Assembly (NCBI GenBank): GCA_964424115.1
Contig: CAYRHN010000005.1
Span: 221,051 to 285,050, forward strand
Reading direction: 5' to 3'
Source: CAYRHN01 sp964424115
GTDB lineage: Bacteria; Chloroflexota; Anaerolineae; Anaerolineales; Anaerolineaceae
Length of the DNA stretch: 64,000 nt
Positions within the stretch are counted from its first letter, which is position 1. The number at the start of each line of letters is the position of its first letter. The notes below the pieces were generated by a model. It saw only the letters and a list, made by a program, of their open reading frames with translations. It made no database searches and was not told the DNA's origin. Below are positions 6,263 through 14,632 of this stretch, piece after piece. Position numbers and translations under genes: made by a program.

Positions 6263-8806
6263 ATGACCAGCCAACCAGCAAATCCTAATTTTTTTCTGGG
6301 CCGCACATTTGATTTCGCCAGCGGCAAAACCACGGATAAACCGATTTATTATGATCCCGCCGACCTTACCACCCACGCTTTCGTGACCGGCATGACCGGC
6401 TCCGGCAAGACCGGCCTGTGCATCGGATTGTTGGAGGAAGCCGCCATGCAAGGGCTGCCGGCGATCATCATCGATCCCAAGGGCGACCTGACTAACCTGC
6501 TGCTGCACTTTCCCGACCAGCTGCCCTCTGATTTCGAACCCTGGATCGACCCTGAACTGGCCCGCCGCCAAGGCAAAACGGTCAGTGCGCTGGCGGAAGA
6601 GACCTCCAAGACCTGGAGCAATGGACTGGCTTCGTGGGGATTGGGCAAAGAGCAATTGCTCCGATTGAAGAACTCAGTTGATTTCACCGTTTACACCCCC
6701 GGCTCCACCTCTGGTCGCCCACTGAACATCATGGCCTCCTTCGAAGCGCCAGACCTTGACTGGCAGGATAACCAGGAAGTCCTGCGCGAAAAGATCTCCA
6801 GCACGGTTACCGCCCTGCTCAGCCTGGTCGGCATCACCGATATCGATCCACTGCGCTCGCGCCAGCACATCCTGCTTGCCAATATTATGGAACACGCCTG
6901 GAGCCAGGGCAAGGAATTGAACCTGACCGAGCTGATCCTGCAGACCCAAAACCCACCCTTTGACCGCCTGGGCGCCTTTCCACTTGATAATTTCTTCCCA
7001 GCCAAGGACCGTATGGAACTGGCGGTGCTGTTGAACAACTTCCTGGCTGCGCCGTCCTTCCAAACCTGGATGGAAGGGGATACCCTGGACATCCAATCTT
7101 TGCTCTATACCCCTACCGGCACGCCGCGCCACAGCATCTTTTACACCCTGCACTTGAGCGATAACGAGCGCATGTTCTTCATCACCATGTTGCTGGCCTC
7201 TGTGGAAGCCTGGATGCGCACCCAACGCGGCACCAGCGGACTGCGCGCACTGCTTTATTTTGATGAGATCCTCGGCTTCTTGCCGCCCATCGCCAACCCA
7301 CCCTCCAAACCGATCATGCTGCGCATGCTGAAACAGGCGCGCGCCTTCGGCCTGGGGCTGCTGCTGGCCACCCAGAACCCGGTGGATATGGATTACAAGG
7401 CCCTTTCCAATGCCGGGACGTGGATGATCGGCCGTTTGCAGACCGACCAGGACAAACAGCGCTTGCTGGATGGTCTGGAGAGCGTCTCCGGCGGGGTGGA
7501 CCGGAGCGTGTATGACAAGATGATCTCAGGACTGCAAAAGCGCACCTTCCTGCTGAATAACGTCAACCGCCCCGGCGCGCAGGCCTTTGGAACGCGCTGG
7601 TGCATGAATTACCTGGCCGGGCCGTTGATGCGCACGCAAATCCCGGCGCTCAACCGCCTGGTGAAACCGGATGAACCCGCCGAAGCAGCCCAACCCGCTG
7701 CCGGCACCACAGCGGCGACGGACAAACCGGCGGCCGCCAACGGAACCGTGTGGAACACCACTACATCCGCAACGCAAACGGCGGCGAAACCAACTACCGT
7801 CCCCAGCTACTCTTCCACCGCCCCGGCCACGCCCGCCGGCATGGATGTGTTCTTCCTGCCCAACGACCTGGGATTGAGTGAATCGTTCCAGCAGGAGAAC
7901 CTGACCGCTGGAAAGGCCGTGCAGCCGGAAGGGATCATCTACAGACCGGCCCTGCTGGCCCAGGCCGAAGTACGTTACCTGGCTCGAAACTATAACATCC
8001 AATATACCCGCAAACTGGCGGTGATGCTGCCGAACTCCGATAACGGCATGACCCAATGGGAAGAGTATTCCTGGCGCACCTACGAGGTGAAAGATTTGCA
8101 AAACAAACCGCTGCCGCAGGCGCGGTTTGCCCCCCTGCCAGGTTGGCTGAGCGATACCAAACGCACCACTGCTCTGCAAAAAGACTTCATCGATTGGGTG
8201 TACCGCAACGGAACGATCAATTTGCATGCCAACGAGACCCTCAAGGTCTATGCGGCGCCGGATGTGAGCACCGCTTCCTTCCGCGAGATGTGCAGCAACG
8301 CAGCGCGCACCGGCCTGCAAGCCGAACTGGCCAAGATAGACGCCTCCTACATTCCCAAGTTAAATGCACTGAAACAAAAGATCACCCGCCAAAACATGGA
8401 GGTGAGCGAAAAGCAACAGCAGTTAAATTCGCGCCGGGTGGATGAGATCAGCACTGGCGGCGCTTTGCTGCTCAGCCTCTTCACCGGACGCAGGAAGAGC
8501 CTCAGCTCCTCCCTGTCCAAACAACGCCAGGCTGCTAAAGCGCAGGCCGATCTGGAGCAGGAAAAGCAAGACCTCAATGCGCTGAGCGAACAATACCGAG
8601 CCATGGAAAAACAACGCGCCGATGCGATCCGCCAGGCGCAGGACAGCTGGGCGCAATTGGTGAACGGCGAAACCTCGGTGCCGCTGGCTGCCCAGCGCAG
8701 CAATATTTACCTGGCGCTCTTCGGGCTGGCCTGGATGCCGTATTACCTGGTGACCTTGAACGGCGAAACGAAGGAGATCCCCGCCTACGCGCCGCCTCCC
8801 AAGTAA
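6263..8806 (+). CDS. HerA/VirB4-superfamily P-loop ATPase with C-terminal coiled coil
   Basis: An 847-aa ATPase with Walker A GMTGSGKTG at about residues 43-51 and Walker B ALLYFDEI at about 327-334. A LLLATQNPVDMDYKALSNAG segment near 370 is typical of HerA/FtsK-type DNA-pumping ATPases. An Ala/Pro/Thr-rich linker follows at about 470-530. Residues about 690-790 are charged and heptad-like, interrupted by a hydrophobic GGALLLSLFTGRR turn. There is no HAS-barrel at the N-terminus, unlike the true HerA at 56088. Function is unknown; DNA or substrate translocation is plausible. The gene is monocistronic, closed by a strong terminator. Confidence 0.65.
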   Translation: MTSQPANPNFFLGRTFDFASGKTTDKPIYYDPADLTTHAFVTGMTGSGKTGLCIGLLEEAAMQGLPAIIIDPKGDLTNLLLHFPDQLPSDFEPWIDPELARRQGKTVSALAEETSKTWSNGLASWGLGKEQLLRLKNSVDFTVYTPGSTSGRPLNIMASFEAPDLDWQDNQEVLREKISSTVTALLSLVGITDIDPLRSRQHILLANIMEHAWSQGKELNLTELILQTQNPPFDRLGAFPLDNFFPAKDRMELAVLLNNFLAAPSFQTWMEGDTLDIQSLLYTPTGTPRHSIFYTLHLSDNERMFFITMLLASVEAWMRTQRGTSGLRALLYFDEILGFLPPIANPPSKPIMLRMLKQARAFGLGLLLATQNPVDMDYKALSNAGTWMIGRLQTDQDKQRLLDGLESVSGGVDRSVYDKMISGLQKRTFLLNNVNRPGAQAFGTRWCMNYLAGPLMRTQIPALNRLVKPDEPAEAAQPAAGTTAATDKPAAANGTVWNTTTSATQTAAKPTTVPSYSSTAPATPAGMDVFFLPNDLGLSESFQQENLTAGKAVQPEGIIYRPALLAQAEVRYLARNYNIQYTRKLAVMLPNSDNGMTQWEEYSWRTYEVKDLQNKPLPQARFAPLPGWLSDTKRTTALQKDFIDWVYRNGTINLHANETLKVYAAPDVSTASFREMCSNAARTGLQAELAKIDASYIPKLNALKQKITRQNMEVSEKQQQLNSRRVDEISTGGALLLSLFTGRRKSLSSSLSKQRQAAKAQADLEQEKQDLNALSEQYRAMEKQRADAIRQAQDSWAQLVNGETSVPLAAQRSNIYLALFGLAWMPYYLVTLNGETKEIPAYAPPPK

Positions 8807-8811
8807 AGACT

Positions 8812-8843
8812 AAAAAGCCTGGAGCATGGCTCCAGGCTTTTTT
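8812..8843. terminator. Bidirectional intrinsic terminator
   Basis: A perfect 14-bp stem (8812-8825 with 8829-8842), a 3-nt loop and flanking A and T runs lie between the convergent ATPase and TPR-protein genes. It can end transcription from both sides. Confidence 0.9.
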
Positions 8844-8869
8844 ATCAATAGATCTATCGGAAAAATCCG

Positions 8870-10558
8870 TTATTCCGTGATCCAAAAAATGCCTTCCTGA
8901 ACCAGGTGGCTGTTGATATACAGCTCCACGCGGTATTCGCCCGGATCAAGAGGCAGGCCGCCGGTGCTGATCTGCAAATAGAGAATCTCGGGAACATCTT
9001 CCTCCATGGTGGTGGTGACGCGCAAACGGGTATCCTCCTCGCCCTCGTACTGCACCTTGACCACCACTTCCTGCCCGGCCTGCATGCCTTCCTGGGTGAA
9101 GAGCACGTACAGCGGATCTTCCGAGACCGGGAACTCGTTATCCTGGGAGATCGAAGCCAGTTCCTCTTCACTTTCAGGCAGCACCTGGGTGAAGTTGAAC
9201 TCGCCGATTGTCACCGCCGGGGTTTCGCCGGGAAGCTGGCCGGTGGTTTCCAGAGCTACCGAAGCCTGTTTGAGCTGCACGCGTAGAGTATTCGCGGCCT
9301 GACGCACCTTTTCGGGTTCGGTGATCGCATCCGCGCCAAACTGGCCGGGGCAGTAGGTGCCGTCCAGGCAGGTGAGCAAGTCGTCCAGGTCGGCAACCGA
9401 AGAATCTAGCGCCCACCAGAGGGTGGCAGGGGGCTGCTTGCCCGCCGCACGGGCCTGAGCCACCAGGTCGGCGGCCTGGCGGATGATGGCATCATATTCC
9501 TGCGAAGCCTCATCCACCCGGCCGGAGACCAGCATGGAAAGCGCCACAGTGGCGCGTACCCAGGTTTCGTCCGGGGTGACCGCCAGGGACTTGCGGCTGG
9601 CCTCGATGGCCGGATCAAACCTTCCCATCAGATAGTCGGCCCAGCCGAGGTTGGCATACGTGTCGGCGCTGGCATCTCCCAGGCTGATGGCCTGCTCGAA
9701 ACCTGCTGCAGCGGCGGGAACATCCCCCAGGCTGAATTTTGCCAGGGCGCGTTCCTTAACTGCATTGATATAGCCGGGCTGAATTGCCAAAGCTTCATCA
9801 AAAGCCTGAACAGCCTGTTCGTTCTCGCCGCGGTAGGCCAGGCCAACCCCGCGGGCATAGGCCTGGATAGCTTCATCTTTCATCCCGCTGACCGGTTGGG
9901 TGTAAGTCACCAGCATCCAGACCAACACGACCAGCGCCAGCACCACGCCCATCCCGGCAAAGACCAGGCGGGAGGTTTTTCCCTTGGCGGTGGTGGACAT
10001 GCCGAAAAGGAACAAAGCCACCGCAAGGATGGTGATATGCACCAGGTAGGTATTGGACTTGGAGAACCAGGCGGTTTTCAACTGGTACTGGTTGGTGAAT
10101 TGTTCGCTGAGCACGACCGAATCGCGCACATAGGTATCTGCCTCGTACCCGGAAATATCGGGGTAGGTATCTTCCTCAGGATTGAAATACGGCTCCTGAA
10201 GCATGGGCGAGAGCGAGGCCACCTGGTCACGCGCCTGGTAGTAGCGCTCGGCCGCGACGGTGTCGCCGTTCTGCTCAGCCAGGACAGCCTGGGTGTTCAG
10301 TTCCAGCCAACGCTGATAGGCGCCGCCGGCATCATAGCCAGTGCGGATACTGCCTACCGTGCGGGAGCTGAGGCCCTGGATGGCGAACAACTGGGCATCA
10401 CGCCCGGCATCTCCTTGGGAATCATCCGCCAGGGAAAACCAATAAGTGACCACTGCGGTCTGGATGACCACCAGGGTCATGATCAAGACAACGATCTGTT
10501 CAAAAGCATCTCCGTCAAACCACGGACGGCGCGGGGATTTTTGGGTTTGGGTTGTCAT
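8870..10558 (-). CDS. Membrane protein with TPR repeats and C-terminal beta domain
   Basis: A 562-aa protein. An N-terminal transmembrane helix (VVLIMTLVVIQTAVV, about 19-36) is followed by a roughly 100-residue polar segment, two more membrane helices (about 140-195), three or four TPR-like repeats (about 205-330; typical G.Y.NA.KERALAKF and A.TYANLGWADYLMG patterns), and a C-terminal beta-rich domain. The start is ATG 10558, supported by GAGGAGG; an in-frame extension to 10645 overlaps the upstream gene and has no ribosome site. It sits 11 bp after a smaller protein with the same TM-ectodomain-TM-TM plan. Function is unknown; a scaffold role is suggested by the TPRs. Confidence 0.6.
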   Translation of the reverse strand: MTTQTQKSPRRPWFDGDAFEQIVVLIMTLVVIQTAVVTYWFSLADDSQGDAGRDAQLFAIQGLSSRTVGSIRTGYDAGGAYQRWLELNTQAVLAEQNGDTVAAERYYQARDQVASLSPMLQEPYFNPEEDTYPDISGYEADTYVRDSVVLSEQFTNQYQLKTAWFSKSNTYLVHITILAVALFLFGMSTTAKGKTSRLVFAGMGVVLALVVLVWMLVTYTQPVSGMKDEAIQAYARGVGLAYRGENEQAVQAFDEALAIQPGYINAVKERALAKFSLGDVPAAAAGFEQAISLGDASADTYANLGWADYLMGRFDPAIEASRKSLAVTPDETWVRATVALSMLVSGRVDEASQEYDAIIRQAADLVAQARAAGKQPPATLWWALDSSVADLDDLLTCLDGTYCPGQFGADAITEPEKVRQAANTLRVQLKQASVALETTGQLPGETPAVTIGEFNFTQVLPESEEELASISQDNEFPVSEDPLYVLFTQEGMQAGQEVVVKVQYEGEEDTRLRVTTTMEEDVPEILYLQISTGGLPLDPGEYRVELYINSHLVQEGIFWITE

Positions 10559-10569
10559 GCTGCGCCTCC

Positions 10570-11247
10570 TCAAGCGATCTCGGTCAGGATCATCGATACC
10601 AGGCTGACCGCCAGGCAAATGGTAGCAATCGAAGCGGCCCCCCAACGCAACCCACGCCGACTGGCGTGCAGAACCGAGGCCAGGGTATAGAACAACAAAG
10701 CCACCGCCAGGAGGATGGCATTGGTAACAAAGCTGAAGCCGCGCGTGTCATAATTGCTTGAGCGGTCCAAATGCACCTGAGGATCCAGATCCATACGGCG
10801 GCCGGCCTCTGCCCAGTTCTCATCCAGCTGGCGCTGGAGTTGGTAAATTCCTTCTTTATCCATGTAACGGGATTGGAAGAAATTCAGGTTGGTGGCGGCC
10901 AATTTCTGGGATTCAGCCACCTGCGACTCCACCCAGGCGAGCTCGTCCGGATCTGTGATGCTTTCCAGGCTGGCTTCCAGAACCGCCGCCATAGCGCTGT
11001 TAACCGAATAATTGGTAAAGGCGGTGTAATCCTGATAGGCTGAAGCTGTGTTGATGGCACGGGTCTCGGCAGTGTTGAGCGAAGCGGTGAGAGCGTAGTA
11101 ATCCTCAAATCCGGCCAGGCTGCCCGCCAACGACCCGCGCCAGGCTGCAAAAGCGGTCAAGAGTGCCACTACAGCGATCATGATCGCCATGATCGTTTGA
11201 AAACGACCTCCAGAATCCCCCTTTTCAGGCTCCGGTTTATCTGTCAT
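10570..11247 (-). CDS. Membrane protein, partner of the TPR protein
   Basis: A 225-aa protein with a charged N-terminus, one membrane helix (IMAIMIAVVALLTAFAAW), a helical segment of about 110 residues, and two C-terminal membrane helices (about 155-175 and 190-215). The plan matches the N-terminal third of the downstream TPR protein, and both contain a polar segment rich in Ala, Gln and Tyr directly after the first helix. I therefore suspect shared ancestry. Start ATG 11247 has GAGGAG upstream; the longer in-frame version from 11313 has no ribosome site. The gene is first in a two-gene operon. No function is known. Confidence 0.55.
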   Translation of the reverse strand: MTDKPEPEKGDSGGRFQTIMAIMIAVVALLTAFAAWRGSLAGSLAGFEDYYALTASLNTAETRAINTASAYQDYTAFTNYSVNSAMAAVLEASLESITDPDELAWVESQVAESQKLAATNLNFFQSRYMDKEGIYQLQRQLDENWAEAGRRMDLDPQVHLDRSSNYDTRGFSFVTNAILLAVALLFYTLASVLHASRRGLRWGAASIATICLAVSLVSMILTEIA

Positions 11248-11419
11248 ACGATGTCTCCTCGATAAAATTTTTTTGTGCGACGTGATAAATAGTATAGCAT
11301 GCACCTGATACACAAGCTCCGTACTGGGCAGGGAAATTCTTCAACCGGCGCAGGCTTCCTAAAATCAATTATTTACTACCTTCAAATTCATCCAACGAAA
11401 CGTTTTCATAGAAACGACG

Positions 11420-11425
11420 TATAAT
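11420..11425 (+). promoter_or_regulatory. -10 box for leaderless nfeD mRNA
   Basis: TATAAT lies exactly 6 nt before the NfeD start codon, and no Shine-Dalgarno sequence can fit between them. Transcription is predicted to begin at or next to the ATG. No clear -35 box is seen. A direct repeat of GAAACG lies just upstream (11397-11416) and could be a regulator site. Confidence 0.6.
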
Positions 11426-11431
11426 ATTTAT

Positions 11432-12031
11432 ATGAACATTTTGCTTGATCCCAATTTCGCTTATTTGATCCTGGTTGTGGGGCTGGTGTTGGGCGTGATG
11501 GCTTTGTTCGCTCCCGGCACCGGTCTGTTGGAGGTTGGAGCTTTTGTTGCGATTATGCTCGCTATTTACAGCATCTCCAACCTGACAGTCAATTTTTGGG
11601 CTCTGCTGGTGTTGGTATTGGGATTCTTGCCATTTATCCTCGCCATGCGGTTCGCCAGAAAGCGCATTTACCTGGTGATCGCCCTGCTGGCAATGACGCT
11701 CGGCTCGGCTTTCTTGATCAACACCAAAGATGGCCTGCTGGCGGTTAACCCAATCCTGGCTGGATTCGTTTCTCTAGCGGCAGCCGGGTTATTGTGGTTC
11801 ATCGGGGTGAAGGCACTGGAAGCGCACAAGATCCAACCCAGCTTCAACCTGGACCGCCTGATCGGAATGACCGGCGATGCAGTAACTGATATCTCCAGTG
11901 AAGGCACCATCCATGTGCAAGGCGAACAATGGAGTGCGCGCAGCCTGACCTTTATTCCAGAAGGCAGCCAGGTGCGCATCGTTCGGCGCGACGGCCTGAT
12001 CCTGATCGTTGAGCCGCTAATCTCTGAATAA
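11432..12031 (+). CDS. NfeD-family membrane protein
   Basis: A 199-aa NfeD-like protein of the short type without the protease domain. It has four or five transmembrane helices in residues 1-130 and a C-terminal OB-fold-like NfeD domain (about 139-199) with GMTGDAVTDIS...GTIHVQGEQWSARS...I.EGSQVRIV. NfeD proteins act with slipin/stomatin partners in membrane microdomains. The slipin gene follows directly, as in most genomes, so the two products probably form a membrane complex. The start is set by the -10 box 6 nt upstream. Confidence 0.85.
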   Translation: MNILLDPNFAYLILVVGLVLGVMALFAPGTGLLEVGAFVAIMLAIYSISNLTVNFWALLVLVLGFLPFILAMRFARKRIYLVIALLAMTLGSAFLINTKDGLLAVNPILAGFVSLAAAGLLWFIGVKALEAHKIQPSFNLDRLIGMTGDAVTDISSEGTIHVQGEQWSARSLTFIPEGSQVRIVRRDGLILIVEPLISE

Positions 12032-12084
12032 ACTCGTTCACCCTCTCGCCATTTTGCGCGAGGAAATATTCCAGGAGGTATAAC

Positions 12085-12966
12085 ATGCAATGGATTTTGA
12101 TTGGGGTCATCGCGATCCTCATCCTATCGTTCCTCAGTTCCGCGATTAAGATCGTCAATGAATACCAGCGGATGGTTGTCTTCCGCCTGGGACGCTGCAT
12201 CGGCGCCAAAGGACCGGGGCTGATCCTGCTCATTCCGTGGGTGGATCGTCCGGTCAAGGTCGATCTGCGCGAACTGGTGCGCGAAATTCCCGCCCAAACC
12301 TCGATCACCAAAGATAACGCACCCATCTCGATTGACTTCCTGTGGTACTACAAGGTTTTTGACCCGGTGCAAAGCGTGCTGCAGGTGGGCAACTTTGAAA
12401 TGGCAGCCCAGGGTATCGCCACTACCACCTTGCGTTCGGTGATTGGTGGGATCATGCTGGACGGCGTTCTGTCAGAACGTGAGGCGATCAACACCGCCCT
12501 GCGCACCCGCCTGGACGAAGTGACCGAGCGTTGGGGTGTGAAAGTGACCAACGTAGAGATCCGAGAGATCCTTCCGCCACGCGACGTGCAGGAATCGATG
12601 AACCGTCAGCTGACCGCAGAACGAACCCGCCGCGCGGTGGTCACTGAATCGACCGGTACCCGCGAAGCAGCGATCAACGTCGCAGATGGTGATCGCCAGG
12701 CTGCTATCCTGAAGGCGGAAGGCGACAAACAATCCAACATCCTGCGCGCTGAAGGCGACCGCCAGGCGCAACTGCTGCGCGCCCAGGGCTATGCCCAGGC
12801 CCTCGAGACCATCTTCGGCGCGGCCAACAAGATCGACCAGAAGACGCTTACATTGCAATACTTCGAAACCCTCAAGAACATGGCAGCCAATCCCTCCACG
12901 AAGTATATCTTCCCGATGGAGTTCACCAGCCTGTTGAGCGGTTTCATCAAAGGCCAGGAAAAATAA
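12085..12966 (+). CDS. SPFH-domain slipin (stomatin-like) protein
   Basis: A 293-aa stomatin/slipin. An N-terminal membrane helix (residues 2-20) is followed by the SPFH domain with the family patterns NEYQRMVVFRLGR, GPGL..LIPWVD and ITKDNA.ISID. A long alpha-helical region has repeated A.GDRQAAI/A.GDKQSN/A.GDRQAQ segments (about 195-235), which normally drive oligomerisation. It should assemble into ring-like multimers on the inner membrane with the NfeD protein encoded upstream. AGGAGG precedes the ATG. The acetyltransferase gene starts 6 bp after the stop. Confidence 0.9.
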   Translation: MQWILIGVIAILILSFLSSAIKIVNEYQRMVVFRLGRCIGAKGPGLILLIPWVDRPVKVDLRELVREIPAQTSITKDNAPISIDFLWYYKVFDPVQSVLQVGNFEMAAQGIATTTLRSVIGGIMLDGVLSEREAINTALRTRLDEVTERWGVKVTNVEIREILPPRDVQESMNRQLTAERTRRAVVTESTGTREAAINVADGDRQAAILKAEGDKQSNILRAEGDRQAQLLRAQGYAQALETIFGAANKIDQKTLTLQYFETLKNMAANPSTKYIFPMEFTSLLSGFIKGQEK

Positions 12967-12972
12967 GCCGGC

Positions 12973-13431
12973 GTGCTTGAGAGCAACTCCGCATTTGAGA
13001 TCCTCCCGGCGAACTGGCGCGATCTATTCGCGCTGCGCCGGTTGGAGAACGAGTGCTTTCCAGAAGACGCCTGGCCGCTGCCCGACCTGTTTGGCGCGTT
13101 AACCCTGCCGGGCATCCTGCGCCTGAAAGCAGTGGTCCAAGGTGAAATGGTTGGTTTTGTGGCAGCCGATACCACGCGCAGCCGCGAGTTGAATTGGATC
13201 ATCACCATCGGCGTTTCAGCAGCCCACCGGCGTAAAGGGATCGGACTGGCATTATTGAAGGCATGCGAGGAACGGCTGCACGCGCGGGCTTTCCGCCTGT
13301 GCGTGCGCCGTTCCAATCAGCCTGCCTTGCAGCTTTACCAGCAAACCGGTTATTCCACCGTGGATGTGTGGAAAGGATATTACTCCGGTGGAGAAGATGC
13401 GTTGGTATTGGAAAAGCGGAACGTGACTTAA
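12973..13431 (+). CDS. GNAT-family N-acetyltransferase
   Basis: A 152-aa protein of the RimI-like GNAT fold. The acetyl-CoA-binding motif A appears as V.AAHRRKGIGLALL (Q/RxxGxG/A form), followed by RSNQPALQLYQQTGY, a typical motif B that includes the catalytic-region Tyr. Translation starts at GTG 12973, only 6 bp after the slipin stop, so it is the third gene of the nfeD operon. RimI-type enzymes acetylate N-termini of proteins; this one lacks enough similarity for me to assign a substrate. Confidence 0.78.
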   Translation: MLESNSAFEILPANWRDLFALRRLENECFPEDAWPLPDLFGALTLPGILRLKAVVQGEMVGFVAADTTRSRELNWIITIGVSAAHRRKGIGLALLKACEERLHARAFRLCVRRSNQPALQLYQQTGYSTVDVWKGYYSGGEDALVLEKRNVT

Positions 13432-13436
13432 ATCGG

Positions 13437-13465
13437 TTGACTTTCCCTGCGAGTCATACTATTAT
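13437..13465 (+). promoter_or_regulatory. Sigma-70 promoter for the SWIM-gene leader
   Basis: TTGACT (13437-13442), a 17-bp spacer and TATTAT (13460-13465) form a near-consensus promoter. Its hexamers are identical to those of the promoter at 13936-13964. Transcription should start near 13472, about 120 nt before the next start codon. Confidence 0.7.
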
Positions 13466-13471
13466 AAGTAT

Positions 13472-13566
13472 GTAAGCGGAGACCGCAAACCTTATGCGAT
13501 TCTTAAGCAAACTCACAAGTGAAATAGCGTGAACCTGGCACGCGCGTGGCGCGTGTCAGTTTTTTT
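13472..13566 (+). ncRNA. Candidate terminated leader RNA or small RNA
   Basis: The region between a strong promoter and an intrinsic terminator would give an RNA of about 95 nt. It contains a GCGG-AGA-CCGC hairpin (13476-13486), a small TCAC-AA-GTGA hairpin (13513-13522) and the terminator stem. It also holds a 12-codon frame (ATG 13494 to TGA 13530-13532) that stops just before the terminator and might be a leader peptide. It matches none of the RNA families I know (no SRP domain IV, no tRNA cloverleaf, no recognisable riboswitch core). It may be an attenuator for the SWIM gene or a free sRNA. Confidence 0.4.
13535..13566 (+). terminator. Intrinsic terminator upstream of the SWIM gene
   Basis: An 11-bp GC-rich stem (13535-13545 with 13549-13559, one G-U pair), a 3-nt loop and seven T residues. 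It lies only 27 bp before the start codon of the next gene, inside its own transcript leader. Read-through or regulated antitermination would be needed to express that gene from the promoter at 13437. Confidence 0.85.
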
Positions 13567-13592
13567 ATATCACCTTGAAAGGAGAACGCACA

Positions 13593-13826
13593 ATGGATTC
13601 TGGGATGATCGGCAAGATCGAAAAAGCCAAGCGCTATGCACAGGAACGCAAACGGATCCACTTTAATATGATGCGCGTAACGATGGATGGTGAAAACAAT
13701 TCCCATGTGGTTGAGTTTGATGGGGGCGAATGGAAATGCGATTGCAGTTTTTTCCAAACCCGCGGGCGATGCAGCCACACCATGGCGCTTGAGATCCTCC
13801 TGGAAGGGATGCTGACCGGAAAATAG
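13593..13826 (+). CDS. SWIM zinc-finger protein
   Basis: A 77-aa protein consisting mainly of a SWIM zinc finger: Cys49-x-Cys51-x8-Cys60-x-His62 (CDC...CSH) followed by a short helix. SWIM domains bind zinc and mediate DNA or protein contacts and are usually parts of larger proteins, so a stand-alone copy is uncommon. The ATG at 13593 has AAAGGAG upstream; a TTG 18 bp earlier overlaps that ribosome site and is unlikely. The gene stands alone between two intrinsic terminators. Confidence 0.8.
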   Translation: MDSGMIGKIEKAKRYAQERKRIHFNMMRVTMDGENNSHVVEFDGGEWKCDCSFFQTRGRCSHTMALEILLEGMLTGK

Positions 13827-13844
13827 CTGGTCTGTGAAGCCAAT

Positions 13845-13889
13845 ATAATAAGTGTTTCAGGCTGTAAATTGACCTGAAACACTTATTAT
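13845..13889. terminator. Intrinsic terminator with a 17-bp stem
   Basis: A perfect 17-bp inverted repeat (13845-13861 with 13873-13889) with an 11-nt loop and a T-rich downstream flank. It ends the SWIM transcript and insulates the regulator promoter 47 bp downstream. Confidence 0.85.
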
Positions 13890-13935
13890 TTATCAGATCA
13901 ACCCGGAAAATATCTTGAGAATATGACATTTGTTA

Positions 13936-13964
13936 TTGACTCTGATAAATATTTTTGTTATTAT
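13936..13964 (+). promoter_or_regulatory. Sigma-70 promoter of the thiolase operon
   Basis: TTGACT (13936-13941), a 17-bp spacer and TATTAT (13959-13964), followed by a very AT-rich initial transcribed region. The predicted start near 13971 leaves a leader of about 30 nt. The in-frame ATG at 13955 overlaps the promoter, so the regulator must start at 14003. An operator for autoregulation may lie here, but no clear palindrome is visible. Confidence 0.75.
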
Positions 13965-14002
13965 ATAAAAAATTCTATATTTCACAAATAACGGACTCCA
14001 AA

Positions 14003-14611
14003 ATGAGCACACTTGGTGAACGGCTGCGCGACCTGCGCCAGTCCCGTGATTTAACTCTAAAACAAGTATCGGACGAAACCGGCCTTTCGCTCTCTTTTCT
14101 AAGTCTGATCGAGCGCGATAAAGTCTCTATCAGCGTGGACAATCTGGAACATCTGGCGCGTTATTACGGTATCCGCCTGGTTAACTTATTTCAGGATGTA
14201 CAAGATTCTTCCACCCTGGTGACACGCAAAGAACAGATCGAGAAGCAAATGGAGAAGGTTCAGCCTGGGCGTTCCAATTTTGCATTGCTGGCCTTCCGCA
14301 GCGGAGCACGGATGGAGCCATTGCTGATCCAGATTGGTCCAGGACATGGCGACAAACAGTTCCGCACCCTGGAAGGCGATATGTTCATCTACGTGCTTTC
14401 CGGGGCAGTGCGCCTGATCTCAGAACGGGGAGATGATACGACACTCGCTGAGGGCGATTCCGCCTATTACTACGGCTTCCCTGGCCACCGGATTGAGAAT
14501 GCCAGTCAAGACAGCCCTGCACGCATCCTGCTGGTTACTACGCCACCTACCACCCTGCGCGATGATGTTCTGGACCGACGGCAAGGAGTTTTACTCCAAT
14601 CCGAAGACTGA
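14003..14611 (+). CDS. XRE-family regulator with C-terminal cupin
   Basis: A 202-aa transcription factor. An N-terminal helix-turn-helix (about residues 3-58; LGERLRDLRQSRDLTLKQ, then LSLSFLSLIERDKVSIS) is joined to a C-terminal cupin barrel (about 95-185) with G.GHGDKQFRTLEGDMFIYVLSG-type strands and EGDSAYYYG..GHRIEN. Cupin-XRE proteins usually sense a small ligand and control the operon they head, often amino-acid, polyamine or fatty-acid catabolism. The start at ATG 14003 is dictated by the promoter. It is the first gene of a nine-gene operon reaching 21662 and probably controls it. Confidence 0.82.
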   Translation: MSTLGERLRDLRQSRDLTLKQVSDETGLSLSFLSLIERDKVSISVDNLEHLARYYGIRLVNLFQDVQDSSTLVTRKEQIEKQMEKVQPGRSNFALLAFRSGARMEPLLIQIGPGHGDKQFRTLEGDMFIYVLSGAVRLISERGDDTTLAEGDSAYYYGFPGHRIENASQDSPARILLVTTPPTTLRDDVLDRRQGVLLQSED

Positions 14612-14632
14612 AACTACCTTTTGGAGACTGAT

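Noticed and set aside
13472..13534. Cyclic-di-GMP or other known riboswitch, or SRP RNA, before the SWIM gene
   Set aside because: A GCAAACC stretch hints at a riboswitch core, but the other conserved elements are missing, and the SRP domain IV sequence is absent.
13955..14002. Earlier in-frame start for the XRE-cupin regulator
   Set aside because: It overlaps the TATTAT -10 box; the extension has no ribosome site.
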